Assembly (NCBI RefSeq): GCF_000020125.1
Contig: NC_010676.1
Coordinates: 3,410,001 to 3,474,000, forward strand
Direction of reading: 5' to 3'
Source of the DNA: Paraburkholderia phytofirmans PsJN
Lineage (GTDB): Bacteria > Pseudomonadota > Gammaproteobacteria > Burkholderiales > Burkholderiaceae
Length of the DNA: 64,000 nt
The position numbers and the translations under genes are program-made. Positions 18,492-27,174 of this stretch are shown here, one piece after another. Each line of letters opens with the position of its first letter. Positions within the stretch are counted from its first letter, which is position 1. The notes under the pieces were generated by a model. That model did not search any database. It was not told where the DNA came from and saw only the letters and a list, made by a program, of their open reading frames with translations.

Positions 18492-18564
18492 CTCCCTGAA
18501 CGGCACAGTTCGGCTTCGATTACCTACACATGCCTGGCCGGTGCGTGCCGAAACCGATCACGTG

Positions 18565-18936
18565 TTATTGCGTTTTTGTCGTGTCGGTCTTTGCGCCGTC
18601 GGCTTTTACCGGGGCATTGCTGGCCTCTTTCGCGCTCTCCGTTTTAGTCGTGGCGGCGCTCGTTTCAGCCGCGGCCTTCTTGGTGGTCTTGTGCGCTTTC
18701 GCCGTGTGATGGGCGGAAGTCTTCTTCACGTGCGCTTTGGTCGCGGCTTTGGCCGGCGCCTTCGTTGCTGCGGCGCCGTCATCCGTGGCGCCCGTTTGTA
18801 CGGCGGTGCTCGCCTTCAGGTTCGCCTGGCCGGCGGGTTGCGTTTGCGCGGGCTGCGCGGCGGACGGTGCGGCCGTTTGAGCGAAAGCGGTCGACACGAG
18901 CAGAGCGGAAGCGAGTGCGGCGAAAAGCGTCTTCAT
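18565..18936 (-). CDS. Exported Ala/Lys/Thr-rich low-complexity protein
   Basis: A 123-aa protein with a clear signal peptide (MKTLFAALASALLVSTAFA, cleavage before QT). The mature part is almost only Ala, Thr, Lys and Gln, with a basic core (about 62-90; AHVKKTSAHHTAKAHKTTKK) that resembles histone H1-like tails. AGGAG precedes the ATG, and a strong terminator follows. No catalytic domain is present. A periplasmic or surface polycation role can be imagined but is not shown. Confidence 0.8.
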   Translation of the reverse strand: MKTLFAALASALLVSTAFAQTAAPSAAQPAQTQPAGQANLKASTAVQTGATDDGAAATKAPAKAATKAHVKKTSAHHTAKAHKTTKKAAAETSAATTKTESAKEASNAPVKADGAKTDTTKTQ

Positions 18937-19269
18937 GGTTTAACTCCTGGTTTAACCGGTTGATTCTTGTGTCGCGGCTGAAATTTTTCAGCGCTGCCGG
19001 TTTAACGTTGACGGGAAGACAGGAGTTGACGTCGCTCTGGTGACAAAACGTAACCGCTGAAACATATTGGGGATCCCGAAGCAGTTTCGGTGGTTTGGTC
19101 TACGTTGCGACGGCAAGTTGGAAACTGGCTTGTTCGCACAAAGAGTGCTATTTGTATTGTGATATAGGAGTTTCCGCCAGCGGAATATCATCTGCGCTCC
19201 ACGTCAATCGGGCGGGACGGCTATTGTTAAACTGGCCTGACGTGTCATCTAACTTGTGCGAAACACCAG
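18937..19269. other. AT-richer 333-bp intergenic region
   Basis: This stretch between the exported Ala-rich gene and the methyltransferase-glycosyltransferase gene is visibly lower in GC, especially 19030-19200. It may mark the edge of an acquired segment. No gene or clear promoter boxes were found. Confidence 0.45.
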
Positions 19270-21009
19270 ATGAACCAGTCACTCAAACTCGCGTCGCGGC
19301 GCGCGCAGGATCCGGCATTTCTGCATGGCTACTTCTCCGGCGTCGGCTTGGATATCGGCGCCGGGAGCGATCCTGTTTCCGACTACGCAGGTCTTTTTCC
19401 TGGCATCGAGCAACTGTTCGCCTGGAACGTGAATGAGCGTGACGTTATCTATATGGACGAAGCGCCGGCCGATGTACTTGATTTCGTTCATTCGGATTGT
19501 CTTGGGCGCTTCGACAACGCCCGGCAGGTGCTCGCCAGGTGGCTCGAACTCATCAAGCCCGGCGGTTATCTGATTTTGACGTTGCCGGTCGATCCTCGCG
19601 GCGAGGAAGGAATATCGCCGACCCTCGCGGATGTCGATCATGAACGCACCTTCACTCTGCAACGGCCCGACGTGCCGAGCGCGGGTTCCGTGAATGTGCT
19701 CGACCTGGTGAATGATGCCTCGCTTGTTTCGTCATGCGAACGCATTTGCGTGCTGCGCGAGTTCGGCGAGAATCGGCAAGAGGGTTCGGCGGACAGACAG
19801 CATCAGGCGGCCGCTTACGCGATAGAAATCGTGCTGCGCAAGCGCGATGTGCCTCCACTCTTCGAGCTGGCCACTGCCATGCCGGGCGCGGAAACCGATT
19901 CGGAAATGCTGGACCTTTGCCATGAAACGCTAAGACTGTATCCGTATCGGCTCCAGACCTACTTCCACATCAACCTTGAACTGGTGCGTCGGGGCCTTCA
20001 CGATCGATTAGAGGACCTGTGGGACGAAAGCGTCCGGCGACTCCCGAACGAGCGCTTGCCTCGACTCTTCAATGCGCTGATGGTGATTGCTCTCGGCAAA
20101 CTCACCGAGGGTTTTCGTCGACGTGAGGCGCTATTCGACGGCGCGGACTGGCGAGGCCGGACCACCGTGGCGCCGCCGGCCTATGCAAAGTGGTGCGGCG
20201 AGTCGCTTAAAGGTAAATCGATCGTTATCTGGAGCGAATTCGGTCTGGGCGACGAGATTTTCTTTTTTCGGTTTGCGCGAATTTATCGTGAACGCCACGG
20301 GGCGGCGCGGGTGACGGTGGTGTGTCAGGCGCCGCTCGTCGAATTGTTCAGGGCCTCAGGCGAGGCCACCGCGATCTGCCCGGTCGAAGATGCGCCGCAA
20401 CTGCCGTGTCATGACTATTGGGTCTATCCGCATGCGATCCCGGTGTGGGCGTCTCTCGACATCGATCATTTGCCGCAGGTGGTGCCGTATCTGCGCGCGG
20501 ACGTCGAGCACACACCGATGGTTTTGCCTGGCAACGCGCAGGCACTGAAAGTCGGCGTGATTTTCAAGGGTGCGCCGACGCACGAGAACGATGCCGCCAG
20601 ATCGCTGCCGTCGCTCAGTTGTCTCGATCCACTCTTCGCGCTCGACGACGTGGAGTTTTACATCATGCAGAAGGGACAAGGCGAAGAGGAAGCCGCCGAC
20701 TACGCCGTGCGCTCGCGCAACGTGCATGACCTCGGACCTCGTCTTCGTTCATTTGGCGATACGGCAAAAGTGATGAACGCGCTGGACCTGATCATTAGCG
20801 TGGACACGTCGGCGGCCAATCTGGCGGGCGCGATGGGTAGGCCGTTGTGGCTGATGTTGCCCATGCTGGGCGACTGGAGATGGCACCTCGAACGGGAAGA
20901 CAGTCCGTGGTTTCCCTCTGCCCGCCTGTTTCGGGAAAAAGGCAGAGGGTGGTCCGAGGTCGTGGAGCGGATTCGTTTGGCGTTGATCGACCTGCGCAAC
21001 GCAAGATGA
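19270..21009 (+). CDS. Fusion protein: SAM methyltransferase + GT9-like glycosyltransferase domain
   Basis: A 579-aa protein with two recognisable parts. Residues about 1-195 are a class I methyltransferase: GLDIGAGSDPV is motif I, and the post-motif segment LIKPGGYLILTLPVDPRGEEG is typical. A helical linker (about 200-285) follows. Residues about 300-570 form a GT-B domain like the tail of GT9/TPR glycosyltransferases, with VIWSEFGLGDEIFFFRFA, SVDTSAANLAGAMGRPLW and WRWHLEREDSPWFPS. It probably acts on a surface glycan or protein. It is a single gene with an AT-rich upstream region, which suggests horizontal transfer. Acceptor and sugar are unknown. Confidence 0.8.
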   Translation: MNQSLKLASRRAQDPAFLHGYFSGVGLDIGAGSDPVSDYAGLFPGIEQLFAWNVNERDVIYMDEAPADVLDFVHSDCLGRFDNARQVLARWLELIKPGGYLILTLPVDPRGEEGISPTLADVDHERTFTLQRPDVPSAGSVNVLDLVNDASLVSSCERICVLREFGENRQEGSADRQHQAAAYAIEIVLRKRDVPPLFELATAMPGAETDSEMLDLCHETLRLYPYRLQTYFHINLELVRRGLHDRLEDLWDESVRRLPNERLPRLFNALMVIALGKLTEGFRRREALFDGADWRGRTTVAPPAYAKWCGESLKGKSIVIWSEFGLGDEIFFFRFARIYRERHGAARVTVVCQAPLVELFRASGEATAICPVEDAPQLPCHDYWVYPHAIPVWASLDIDHLPQVVPYLRADVEHTPMVLPGNAQALKVGVIFKGAPTHENDAARSLPSLSCLDPLFALDDVEFYIMQKGQGEEEAADYAVRSRNVHDLGPRLRSFGDTAKVMNALDLIISVDTSAANLAGAMGRPLWLMLPMLGDWRWHLEREDSPWFPSARLFREKGRGWSEVVERIRLALIDLRNAR

Positions 21010-21065
21010 GGGCCGGCCGCTCGCACGAAAAAATGCATCACGCCAGCTGCCGGCGCTTTGCGTGA

Positions 21066-21326
21066 CTAATTGAACGGGTTCTGCACGACACCGGGCTTCG
21101 CGTCCGGTTCGTCCTTGACCTTCGCGGGCAAATTGCTCTGCGCCTGCAAGCTTGCCACGATCGCATCCACCGCTTCTTTCAGTGCCAACGCCGCCTTCAA
21201 TCCACGCTGATCCTGCGTCAGTTCCAGCGTGCCGTTCAGCACGATGCGCGTCGTGCCGTTACTCACCGTCAAGGCATCGCCCTGAATGTTGAGCACGTCG
21301 TCGTCGTTCGAATAGGGTTTAAACAC
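21066..21326 (-). CDS. Small hypothetical protein downstream of the nuclease gene
   Basis: An 86-aa protein, not recognised. It has a beta-rich first half (VLNIQGDALTVSNGTTRIVLNGTLELT) and a helical middle (LKAALALKEAVDAIVASLQAQ) with an acidic Pro-rich end. It overlaps the nuclease stop by 8 nt, so it is translationally coupled to that gene. It has no signal peptide. A role as cytosolic partner or inhibitor of the nuclease is possible but only inferred from position. Confidence 0.75.
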   Translation of the reverse strand: MFKPYSNDDDVLNIQGDALTVSNGTTRIVLNGTLELTQDQRGLKAALALKEAVDAIVASLQAQSNLPAKVKDEPDAKPGVVQNPFN

Positions 21327-22068
21327 CTTTCAGTCCTCCCGGTCGCTGGTCTTTGAGGTCCTCCGGAATACCCGGAAAACGGATGCCCGATGTTGCTTCG
21401 AGTTCGTGAATCGTCTTGATGTCGTAACGGTTCGTCGACACATTGTCCACCACCACGGCGAACGCTATCTTCCGCGACGGCACGTAGACCACCTTGAACA
21501 ATTGCGTTGGCACGAACACGCGCGTCGGTCCGATAGTCTGCAGCTGCTGGCCGTTAAAGATCGGGCCGGTGACCACATAGGTATCGTCGTACGACACCGC
21601 GATCTTGCGCACGGAGGTCTCGATGCGCGCCCACAAACGCTGGTTGTTCTCGCGGTTTTGCGGCACGACGTTGGCGAGCGAGAACGATTGTGCCATCGCC
21701 TCCTGATTCCAGCGATTGCCCGCCGGGCTCATGTGGCCGCGGTCGAATCCGCTGCGCTTGTAGTCCGCGAGCGTGGCGCCTTCGCCGTCCGGCAGGCGCG
21801 CGTCTTCAAAGAACTTGTTGGTGCGCACCATGTCTTTGGCGGCCTCGATGTGATCGCGCGTCAGATGTTCGGCGGACCACAGCGGACCGTGCGTGATGCC
21901 CGAATGCAAAACCGCGAAATCGCTATAACAAAGCATGCGCGTTTTCGGCGCCATCTTCTGATTGCTCAGAACCGGCCATTGCGAATTCGGTGTGAATTGA
22001 GTGCAGGAAGGCGCTGCGCTGGCGTGAGCGGCAACGGCGAACAACAGACAGGCAAACCACTTCTTCAT
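21319..22068 (-). CDS. Secreted DNA/RNA non-specific endonuclease
   Basis: A 249-aa enzyme of the Serratia nuclease (NUC1) family that cuts DNA and RNA. The signal peptide is residues 1-19 (HASA-AP). The DRGH motif is at 109-112 with catalytic H112. Metal-binding N142 and E150 lie in NNQRLWARIE. Two Cys in the mature part (C22 and C47) could form a disulfide. Length fits the family. It is probably periplasmic or secreted, and it is coupled to the 86-aa gene that follows. Confidence 0.92.
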   Translation of the reverse strand: MKKWFACLLFAVAAHASAAPSCTQFTPNSQWPVLSNQKMAPKTRMLCYSDFAVLHSGITHGPLWSAEHLTRDHIEAAKDMVRTNKFFEDARLPDGEGATLADYKRSGFDRGHMSPAGNRWNQEAMAQSFSLANVVPQNRENNQRLWARIETSVRKIAVSYDDTYVVTGPIFNGQQLQTIGPTRVFVPTQLFKVVYVPSRKIAFAVVVDNVSTNRYDIKTIHELEATSGIRFPGIPEDLKDQRPGGLKGV

Positions 22069-22462
22069 GTGTCAGTCAGTCGAGGGATGGGGGCGCAAGT
22101 ATAGCGTTGCGAGCCCATCTCGCGCGACGTGAAATGCAGGGAAACACCGGAGGAGAAAACGGATTCACGCGCTGAGCGTTGTCATGGAAACGATGCCGCC
22201 GCATGGCGCGCACGGAGACGTCCACATCTCGTCGCACAAAAAAAACGGGCCGCCTTGCAGCGACCCTAATGCGTGGATTTCCAACTCTACTCACGCAAAC
22301 TTAAGGCGACCTTAAATGCGCGTGCGACGAATTGGCAGACCCAATGGCAGTCAAAAAATCAAACAGATGGCGTGCGAACGCACGTACAAAATGACGCATG
22401 CGCGAGCGGAAACGCCCGCTCTTAAATGCGTCATTTCGACCGATAAAAAATAAGTGCAGAAA
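22069..22462. other. 394-bp intergenic region with structured repeats
   Basis: This gap separates two minus-strand genes. It holds short related stretches (CTTAAATGCG at 22313 and 22421 vicinity) and the large hairpin noted below. No plausible gene was seen. Confidence 0.5.
22389..22436. repeat. Nested 48-nt hairpin
   Basis: Outer arms AAATGACGCAT/ATGCGTCATTT (11 bp, perfect) enclose an inner GAGCGG/CCGCTC stem with a 6-nt loop. It lies 27 bp past the stop of the 119-aa gene, so it may end its transcript, though the U-run is short. Confidence 0.7.
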
Positions 22463-22822
22463 CTAATTGCCGAACACGCTGTGCTCGGCGCGGACCTGTT
22501 GGCGGTCCACTGCTTGCAGACGCCAGAAACCGCTGGTCTGCGCGCGCGTCGGCAGGGCGGTCCACGCCGCGGCGCCTTGCGCGGCGCTCACGCGCTGCTT
22601 ACGGTCCACGTGCAAACCGCGCAGCGTGCACAGCGGCGCATCCGTGCTGGGCGCGCAGAGAGTTGTCACGCCGTTGTCGTCGCGTAGTTCGCCCCACGGG
22701 GGCAAATCGATCCCTTGATGTGCTTCTCTCGACCACCGGTGCTCGTCGGTGTCGAGCCATAACACAGCGTAGTCGTGGCTGACGGTGGGATCGGAACCGT
22801 TGATCAGGATGGTCAGTCGCAT
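22463..22822 (-). CDS. Hypothetical protein
   Basis: A 119-aa soluble protein, not recognised. It begins MRLTILINGSDPTVSHDYAV and has a Trp-rich middle (LWLDTDEHRWSREAHQ, DLPPWGELRDD). It ends HSVFGN. The ATG at 22822 is preferred over upstream starts, which add only an unlikely basic leader. There is no signal peptide. It is a single gene with a divergent DUF4410 gene upstream. Confidence 0.65.
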   Translation of the reverse strand: MRLTILINGSDPTVSHDYAVLWLDTDEHRWSREAHQGIDLPPWGELRDDNGVTTLCAPSTDAPLCTLRGLHVDRKQRVSAAQGAAAWTALPTRAQTSGFWRLQAVDRQQVRAEHSVFGN

Positions 22823-22982
22823 GGCGGGTTCCGTACAAATTGCGAAGTTGTGCTTTAACAGTCTATGCTGCAACGGGCGTTATGCAAGGCAAACCGTATG
22901 ACGATCAGGCACGAAAAAAACGGACGCACGCTGCGCACGGTTGTACGATAGGCGCGTCCTGTTACGGTCGCGGAGGCACGCC

Positions 22983-23669
22983 ATGCTGCATCGATTTTTG
23001 CAATGCACGGTGATGGCGGGATGCCTGAGCGCGGCGGCCGCCGTCAACGCCGCGGCGGACAGTGCGCCGTTCGCGGCGCCTGCGCCAGTCGTCTACGTCG
23101 CCGACTTCGATCTGGACGTCGCGAACGTAACGCCGGACAGCGGACCGGGCCAACGGGTGCGCCGCCTGCGCGGCTTGCTGCCGAGCGGACCGGGACCGAT
23201 GGGCCAGGACAAAAATCCGCAAGAGCATGCCAAACATATCGTGGACGAAATGGCGGACGCGCTGACGGACGATCTGAAAAAGGCTGGTGTCGATGCGCGC
23301 CGCAGTGCGCCGGGTCAACCGCTGCCGACCGTCGGTTGGCAAGTGCGCGGTGTGTTTTTGAGGGTCGACGACGGCAATCGCCTCAGGCGCGCGATGGTCG
23401 GTTTCGGCGCGGGCCAGAACGACATCCAGGTGGCGGTGTCCTGCGACAGCCTCGGCGCGCCTGATTTGCAGCCGCTATATCAGGCCGTCGACGAAGCCGA
23501 CAGCAAGGGCATGCCGGGCGCGGCCATCAAACTGAATCCGTATGTGATCGCCGCCAAGTTCGTGATGGCGAGCGGCGACGAGAAGAAGACGATCAAAAAG
23601 ACGGCTCAGCAGATTGCCGATGCGGTGGTTGCAAAACTGCACGGCGCTGCGCAGGCGAAACCGCAGTAG
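22983..23669 (+). CDS. DUF4410-like exported protein
   Basis: A 228-aa exported protein resembling the DUF4410 family. A signal peptide spans about residues 1-27. The mature N-terminus reads VVYVADFDLD, a strand seen in this family. The helical segment EHAKHIVDEMADALTDDLKKAG follows, then GWQVRGVFLRVDDGNRLRRAMVGFGAG, which resembles the core. A GGAGG site precedes the ATG at 22983. Other family members are lipoproteins or periplasmic proteins of unknown role; there is no lipobox here. Confidence 0.8.
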   Translation: MLHRFLQCTVMAGCLSAAAAVNAAADSAPFAAPAPVVYVADFDLDVANVTPDSGPGQRVRRLRGLLPSGPGPMGQDKNPQEHAKHIVDEMADALTDDLKKAGVDARRSAPGQPLPTVGWQVRGVFLRVDDGNRLRRAMVGFGAGQNDIQVAVSCDSLGAPDLQPLYQAVDEADSKGMPGAAIKLNPYVIAAKFVMASGDEKKTIKKTAQQIADAVVAKLHGAAQAKPQ

Positions 23670-23673
23670 TTCG

Positions 23674-23716
23674 AGTTGAAATGCCTGGGGCCACGCGCGC
23701 CGCAGGCATTTCAACT
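23674..23716. terminator. Long-stem bidirectional terminator
   Basis: A 14-bp perfect stem (AGTTGAAATGCCTG with CAGGCATTTCAACT) lies 4 bp after the DUF4410 stop, between convergent genes. It has a GC-rich 15-nt loop and weak T content on the plus side. Confidence 0.75.
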
Positions 23717-23741
23717 TTCGAACGCTCATGCGTTCAAGCGC

Positions 23742-25445
23742 TCAAGCCAGATCCAACGTACCTGTCAAATCCCCCAACGGCGCGAGTCCGTTGCTCGCGA
23801 ATGCCCGATCGCGCGCCACCACACCGTCGAGCGGCGCGAGGCCATGCACGCGGCTGATCAGCCGCAGAATCGAATTGGTGTCGTACACCGTGTGATCGAC
23901 GTAACCCTTCTTCGCCAGCGGCGAAATCACCAGCGCGGGAATCCGCGAACCCGGACCCCAGCGATCGCCCTTCGGCGGCGACACGTGGTCCCACCAGCCG
24001 CCGTTCTCGTCGACGGTGACGACCACGACCGTGTTCGCCCACTGCGGCCCGCGTTGAATATGCTCGATCACCGTCGCGATGTGGCGGTCGCCCGATGCGA
24101 CATCCGCGTAACCCGCGTGCATGTTCAGATCGCCTTGCGGCTTGTAGAACGTGACCGTCGGTAGGCGTCCTGCATCGATATCCGCGATCAGATGGTTGGT
24201 CGACGCGTCGTTGCCGAGACCGCCGTCGCGTAGATACCTGCGCCGCGCCGAAGTGCCCGGCGCGTAATTCGTGAAGTAGTTGAACGGCTGATGGTGATAC
24301 TGGAAGTCAGGCACCGCGCCCGTGTCCTGATGCTCCAACGCGTACTGCCACGCGCCGCTGTACCACGCCCAGTCCACCCCCTTATCGGTCAGCCGGTCGC
24401 CGATCGTCGCGTAATTCTGCGGCGGCAGCACGCGCGGATTCGACAGGTCCGCGAAGGCCGGATTGCCGCCTTCAGCGGGTCGCACGTTGCTCGGCTGATA
24501 CGGCGGCGCCATGGTGTTGACGGCGTAGCCGTCGGCGGTGAACGCGCCGTCGTTGACGAATTTCGGCGGACCGTCGAGCGCGGAGGCGGGCGACTCTGCC
24601 GATTGCTTCAGCCGCGCGCCGGTCGGATCGTCGCCGTCCACTACGGACACCATCTTCTTCGCCGGACTGTTCTGAATGTTGGGATAAAACGGCGCCTGCG
24701 CCGAGATCAGAAAGATGTGGTTCAGCCACGAGCCGCCGAAAGCCGCCATGAAGAAGTTGTCGCACAGGGTGTACTGCTGCGCGAGATTCCACAGACGCAA
24801 CGTGTCGGCGGAATTACGGTAATGGCCCATCACCAGCCCGCCGGAATCGCCCCATGCGGCGAACTGATTGTTGCGGCCGGCGTTGATCTGCATCTGGTTC
24901 TGATAGAAGCGATGCACGAGGTCGCGCGTGATCACACCGGTGGGCAGCGGCGCGCCTTGCGCGTCGGCGATATGGAACGGGCGGTTGTGCAGGTTGACGA
25001 TATCCTTCTGCCCGATCATGTAGCGCTTGCCGTCGACTTCCTGCGCTTGCGGCACGAGGCCGCCCCAGATGGCCGGCAAGCGCGGCAGCGGCGTTTTGCC
25101 GTCGCGGTCGAGTTGCAGATAACGCTCTGCGCTCACGGCATCGAGCGGATGCTGGACGCCGGGGAAATTGCCGTACAGGTTCGCGAAGCTGCGATTCTCC
25201 GCGTAGATCACGACGATGTGCTTCACCTGATCGTGAAGCGCGGCGTCGAGACGCAGGTCGGCGGCGCTGCGTGGCGCGCCGGTACTCGACACGCTTGGGT
25301 CGGTTTTGCAGCCCGTCAGCGCCAGTCCGATACCGACTGCTGCCAGGCCGGTAAGGACTCGGCGGCGTTCGGGGTCGTCGGGGGCGTTGTTCACGTTATC
25401 GGCGTTGTCGGCGTTCGGCGGCAGGGTGGATTCGTGATCGGTCAT
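23742..25445 (-). CDS. AcpA-like phosphoesterase (acid phosphatase/phospholipase C family), lipoprotein
   Basis: A 567-aa exported phosphoesterase. An ERRR twin-arginine-like stretch (about 26-29) precedes a hydrophobic segment ending in lipobox LTGC (C46). Catalytic-site motifs are IYAENRSFANLYG (about 79-91), MAAFGGSWLNHIFLISA, and VTVDENGGWWDHVSPP near the C-terminus. These match the metal-dependent AcpA/PLC family. The mixed TAT and lipobox signals suggest a membrane-anchored enzyme facing the periplasm or exterior. Its substrate could be phosphomonoesters or phospholipid head groups. Confidence 0.9.
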   Translation of the reverse strand: MTDHESTLPPNADNADNVNNAPDDPERRRVLTGLAAVGIGLALTGCKTDPSVSSTGAPRSAADLRLDAALHDQVKHIVVIYAENRSFANLYGNFPGVQHPLDAVSAERYLQLDRDGKTPLPRLPAIWGGLVPQAQEVDGKRYMIGQKDIVNLHNRPFHIADAQGAPLPTGVITRDLVHRFYQNQMQINAGRNNQFAAWGDSGGLVMGHYRNSADTLRLWNLAQQYTLCDNFFMAAFGGSWLNHIFLISAQAPFYPNIQNSPAKKMVSVVDGDDPTGARLKQSAESPASALDGPPKFVNDGAFTADGYAVNTMAPPYQPSNVRPAEGGNPAFADLSNPRVLPPQNYATIGDRLTDKGVDWAWYSGAWQYALEHQDTGAVPDFQYHHQPFNYFTNYAPGTSARRRYLRDGGLGNDASTNHLIADIDAGRLPTVTFYKPQGDLNMHAGYADVASGDRHIATVIEHIQRGPQWANTVVVVTVDENGGWWDHVSPPKGDRWGPGSRIPALVISPLAKKGYVDHTVYDTNSILRLISRVHGLAPLDGVVARDRAFASNGLAPLGDLTGTLDLA

Positions 25446-25543
25446 CAGTGGGTTCCGAAGTGGCTGTGACGGGCACTGGAGCGCCGCTCGGAGCGGCGTG
25501 CGCGCGGCACCGGTGGCGGATTCGAAGCAGCTGGAGATGCAGA

Positions 25544-25831
25544 TTAAGGAAGCCGGCGCTTCACGCGCCAACTGTGATGCGTGGCGTCGACGGCAAGCAG
25601 AAGCCAATGCCGTGTGTCGACTGGGTGACGCTTTTGCGTGGCATAGCGGTCGACCATCAATTCGAGTTCGTCGAGCGCCCGGCGATGGCAGGTCGCGTTG
25701 GCGCCGGAACCATCCGCGAACTCGACGACGGCCGCTGCCCCTCGGGCCGGCTCGGGCAAGTGCGCGATGCGCACCGCGCAGCCCGGATAAAGGTGCGAGT
25801 CGGCAACCTGAATCTGAATGGAATTGGACAT
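25544..25831 (-). CDS. Small hypothetical protein
   Basis: A 95-aa protein, not recognised. It begins MSNSIQIQVADSHLYPG and ends HHSWRVKRRLP. It has a central acidic-to-basic helix (RRALDELELMVDRYA). The start at 25831 is the first ATG with a plausible leader. It is located 98 bp upstream of the AcpA-like gene on the same strand, so it may be co-transcribed. It has no signal sequence. Confidence 0.65.
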   Translation of the reverse strand: MSNSIQIQVADSHLYPGCAVRIAHLPEPARGAAAVVEFADGSGANATCHRRALDELELMVDRYATQKRHPVDTRHWLLLAVDATHHSWRVKRRLP

Positions 25832-26109
25832 GAGCGTGGCCTCCGGACGCTTGAGCGGAGCGAAAGCGCGGCAGCGAGGCATCGCGCAATGGACCGCTTC
25901 AAAGCATAGCACCGCGTGAAATGGTGGCGGTGCAGCAATTGACATGGTTAACCACGACGCGGCATTCGGCGCGCGCCTAGTGACGGTCGACGATCGCGGG
26001 GCTCGTGGCCACTGCGTCATGCGCAAGAAATGGCGAAGGCGGTGAGGGCGGCGCGCCACGCGCTATCATGCTGATCTGACCTTGATGAACAGCAGAAACG
26101 GCAGCCAAG

Positions 26110-27084
26110 ATGGCAAAAGAAGAGCAGACAGGAGCGGGACGCAAGCATACGAAGCCACGCGGCGCGGCAGCGTCGATTTCGCAGGAAGACGCGTTGCGGC
26201 CGGCCCAGGCAAATGACGCCGAGTCCCAGGATTCCACCGACGAAGAGAGCGCCGGCGGATCGACTTATCTCGTGCCGGGTCTTGAGCGGGGCCTACGCAT
26301 TCTGGCGGAATTCAGCGCGCGTGAGCCGGTGCTCGGCGCGCCCGAATTGTCGAAGCGCATCGGCATTCCGCGCACCACTACGTTCCGTTTATTGCAGACG
26401 CTCGAAGCGCTCGGCTTTCTTGAGCGCGTCAATGGCGACCGCTATTTCCGCTTGAGCGTCGCGGTGTTGCGGCTCGGCTTCGAATATCTGAGTTCGCTCG
26501 AATTGACCGATGTCGGTACGCCGATACTCGAACGCCTGCGTGATGCCACGGGCCTGAGCACGCATCTGTTGATCCGCGATCAGCGCGACGTGGTGTTCGT
26601 CGCCAAGGCGCAGACCCATGCGCCGATGTTCAGCTCGGTGAAGGTGCATGTCGGTACGCGTTTGCCGGCGCATGCGACGGTGCACGGCCAGGTGTTGATG
26701 GGCGATCTGACTTTCGAGGAATTGCGGCAGCTGTATCCCGAGCCGCAACTCGAACGTTTCACCGAACGCACGCCGGCCACCGTCGAAGAACTGTACGAAA
26801 GAGTGCGCGAAAGCGCGGCGCTCGGTTACGCGTTGAGCGAGGCGTCGTTCGAGCGCGGCATTTCGGTGGTCAGCGCGCCGGTGCGCGACCAGAGCGGCAA
26901 GATCGCGGCGGCGTTGACCGTGACGATTCCGCGTTCGGATATCGGCGAAGCCGAAGAGCGCGAGCCGCTCATCATCGCGGTTTGCCAGGCGGCGCTCGAA
27001 CTGTCCGAACGACTCAGCTACCGGCCGCGTCCGGACGATCCGACTGCGGTCCAGGCGCGCCGCAAGTCGGTGGCGGCAGGCTGA
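26110..27084 (+). CDS. IclR family regulator (first paralogue)
   Basis: A 324-aa regulator with an unusual 50-residue charged, disordered N-terminus. The winged helix is at about 54-115 (ELSKRIGIPRTTTFRLLQTLEALGFLE). The IclR ligand domain is at about 130-305 (SSVKVHVGTRLPAHATVHGQVLM and ASFERGISVVSAPV). This domain type binds small aromatic or organic acids. It is highly similar to the second regulator inside the catabolic operon. It reads towards the porin, whose 3' end faces it. The 18-bp motifs nearby are candidate operators. Confidence 0.93.
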   Translation: MAKEEQTGAGRKHTKPRGAAASISQEDALRPAQANDAESQDSTDEESAGGSTYLVPGLERGLRILAEFSAREPVLGAPELSKRIGIPRTTTFRLLQTLEALGFLERVNGDRYFRLSVAVLRLGFEYLSSLELTDVGTPILERLRDATGLSTHLLIRDQRDVVFVAKAQTHAPMFSSVKVHVGTRLPAHATVHGQVLMGDLTFEELRQLYPEPQLERFTERTPATVEELYERVRESAALGYALSEASFERGISVVSAPVRDQSGKIAAALTVTIPRSDIGEAEEREPLIIAVCQAALELSERLSYRPRPDDPTAVQARRKSVAAG

Positions 27085-27114
27085 CTCCGCTTCTGTTTCA
27101 GCATTCGCTTCAGC

Positions 27115-27146
27115 GCTAGTCCGGCTGCGTTCGCCGCCAGACTAGC
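27115..27146. terminator. Candidate hairpin between IclR and porin genes
   Basis: GCTAGTC/GACTAGC arms with an 18-nt loop carry a smaller CGGC/GCCG pairing, between convergent genes. No T-run is seen. Confidence 0.5.
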
Positions 27147-27174
27147 CGCTTCGGATCACAGTCTCATCAGCGCA

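Noticed and set aside
24291..25469. Plus-strand frame opposite the AcpA-like gene
   Set aside because: The minus strand encodes the conserved phosphoesterase motifs.
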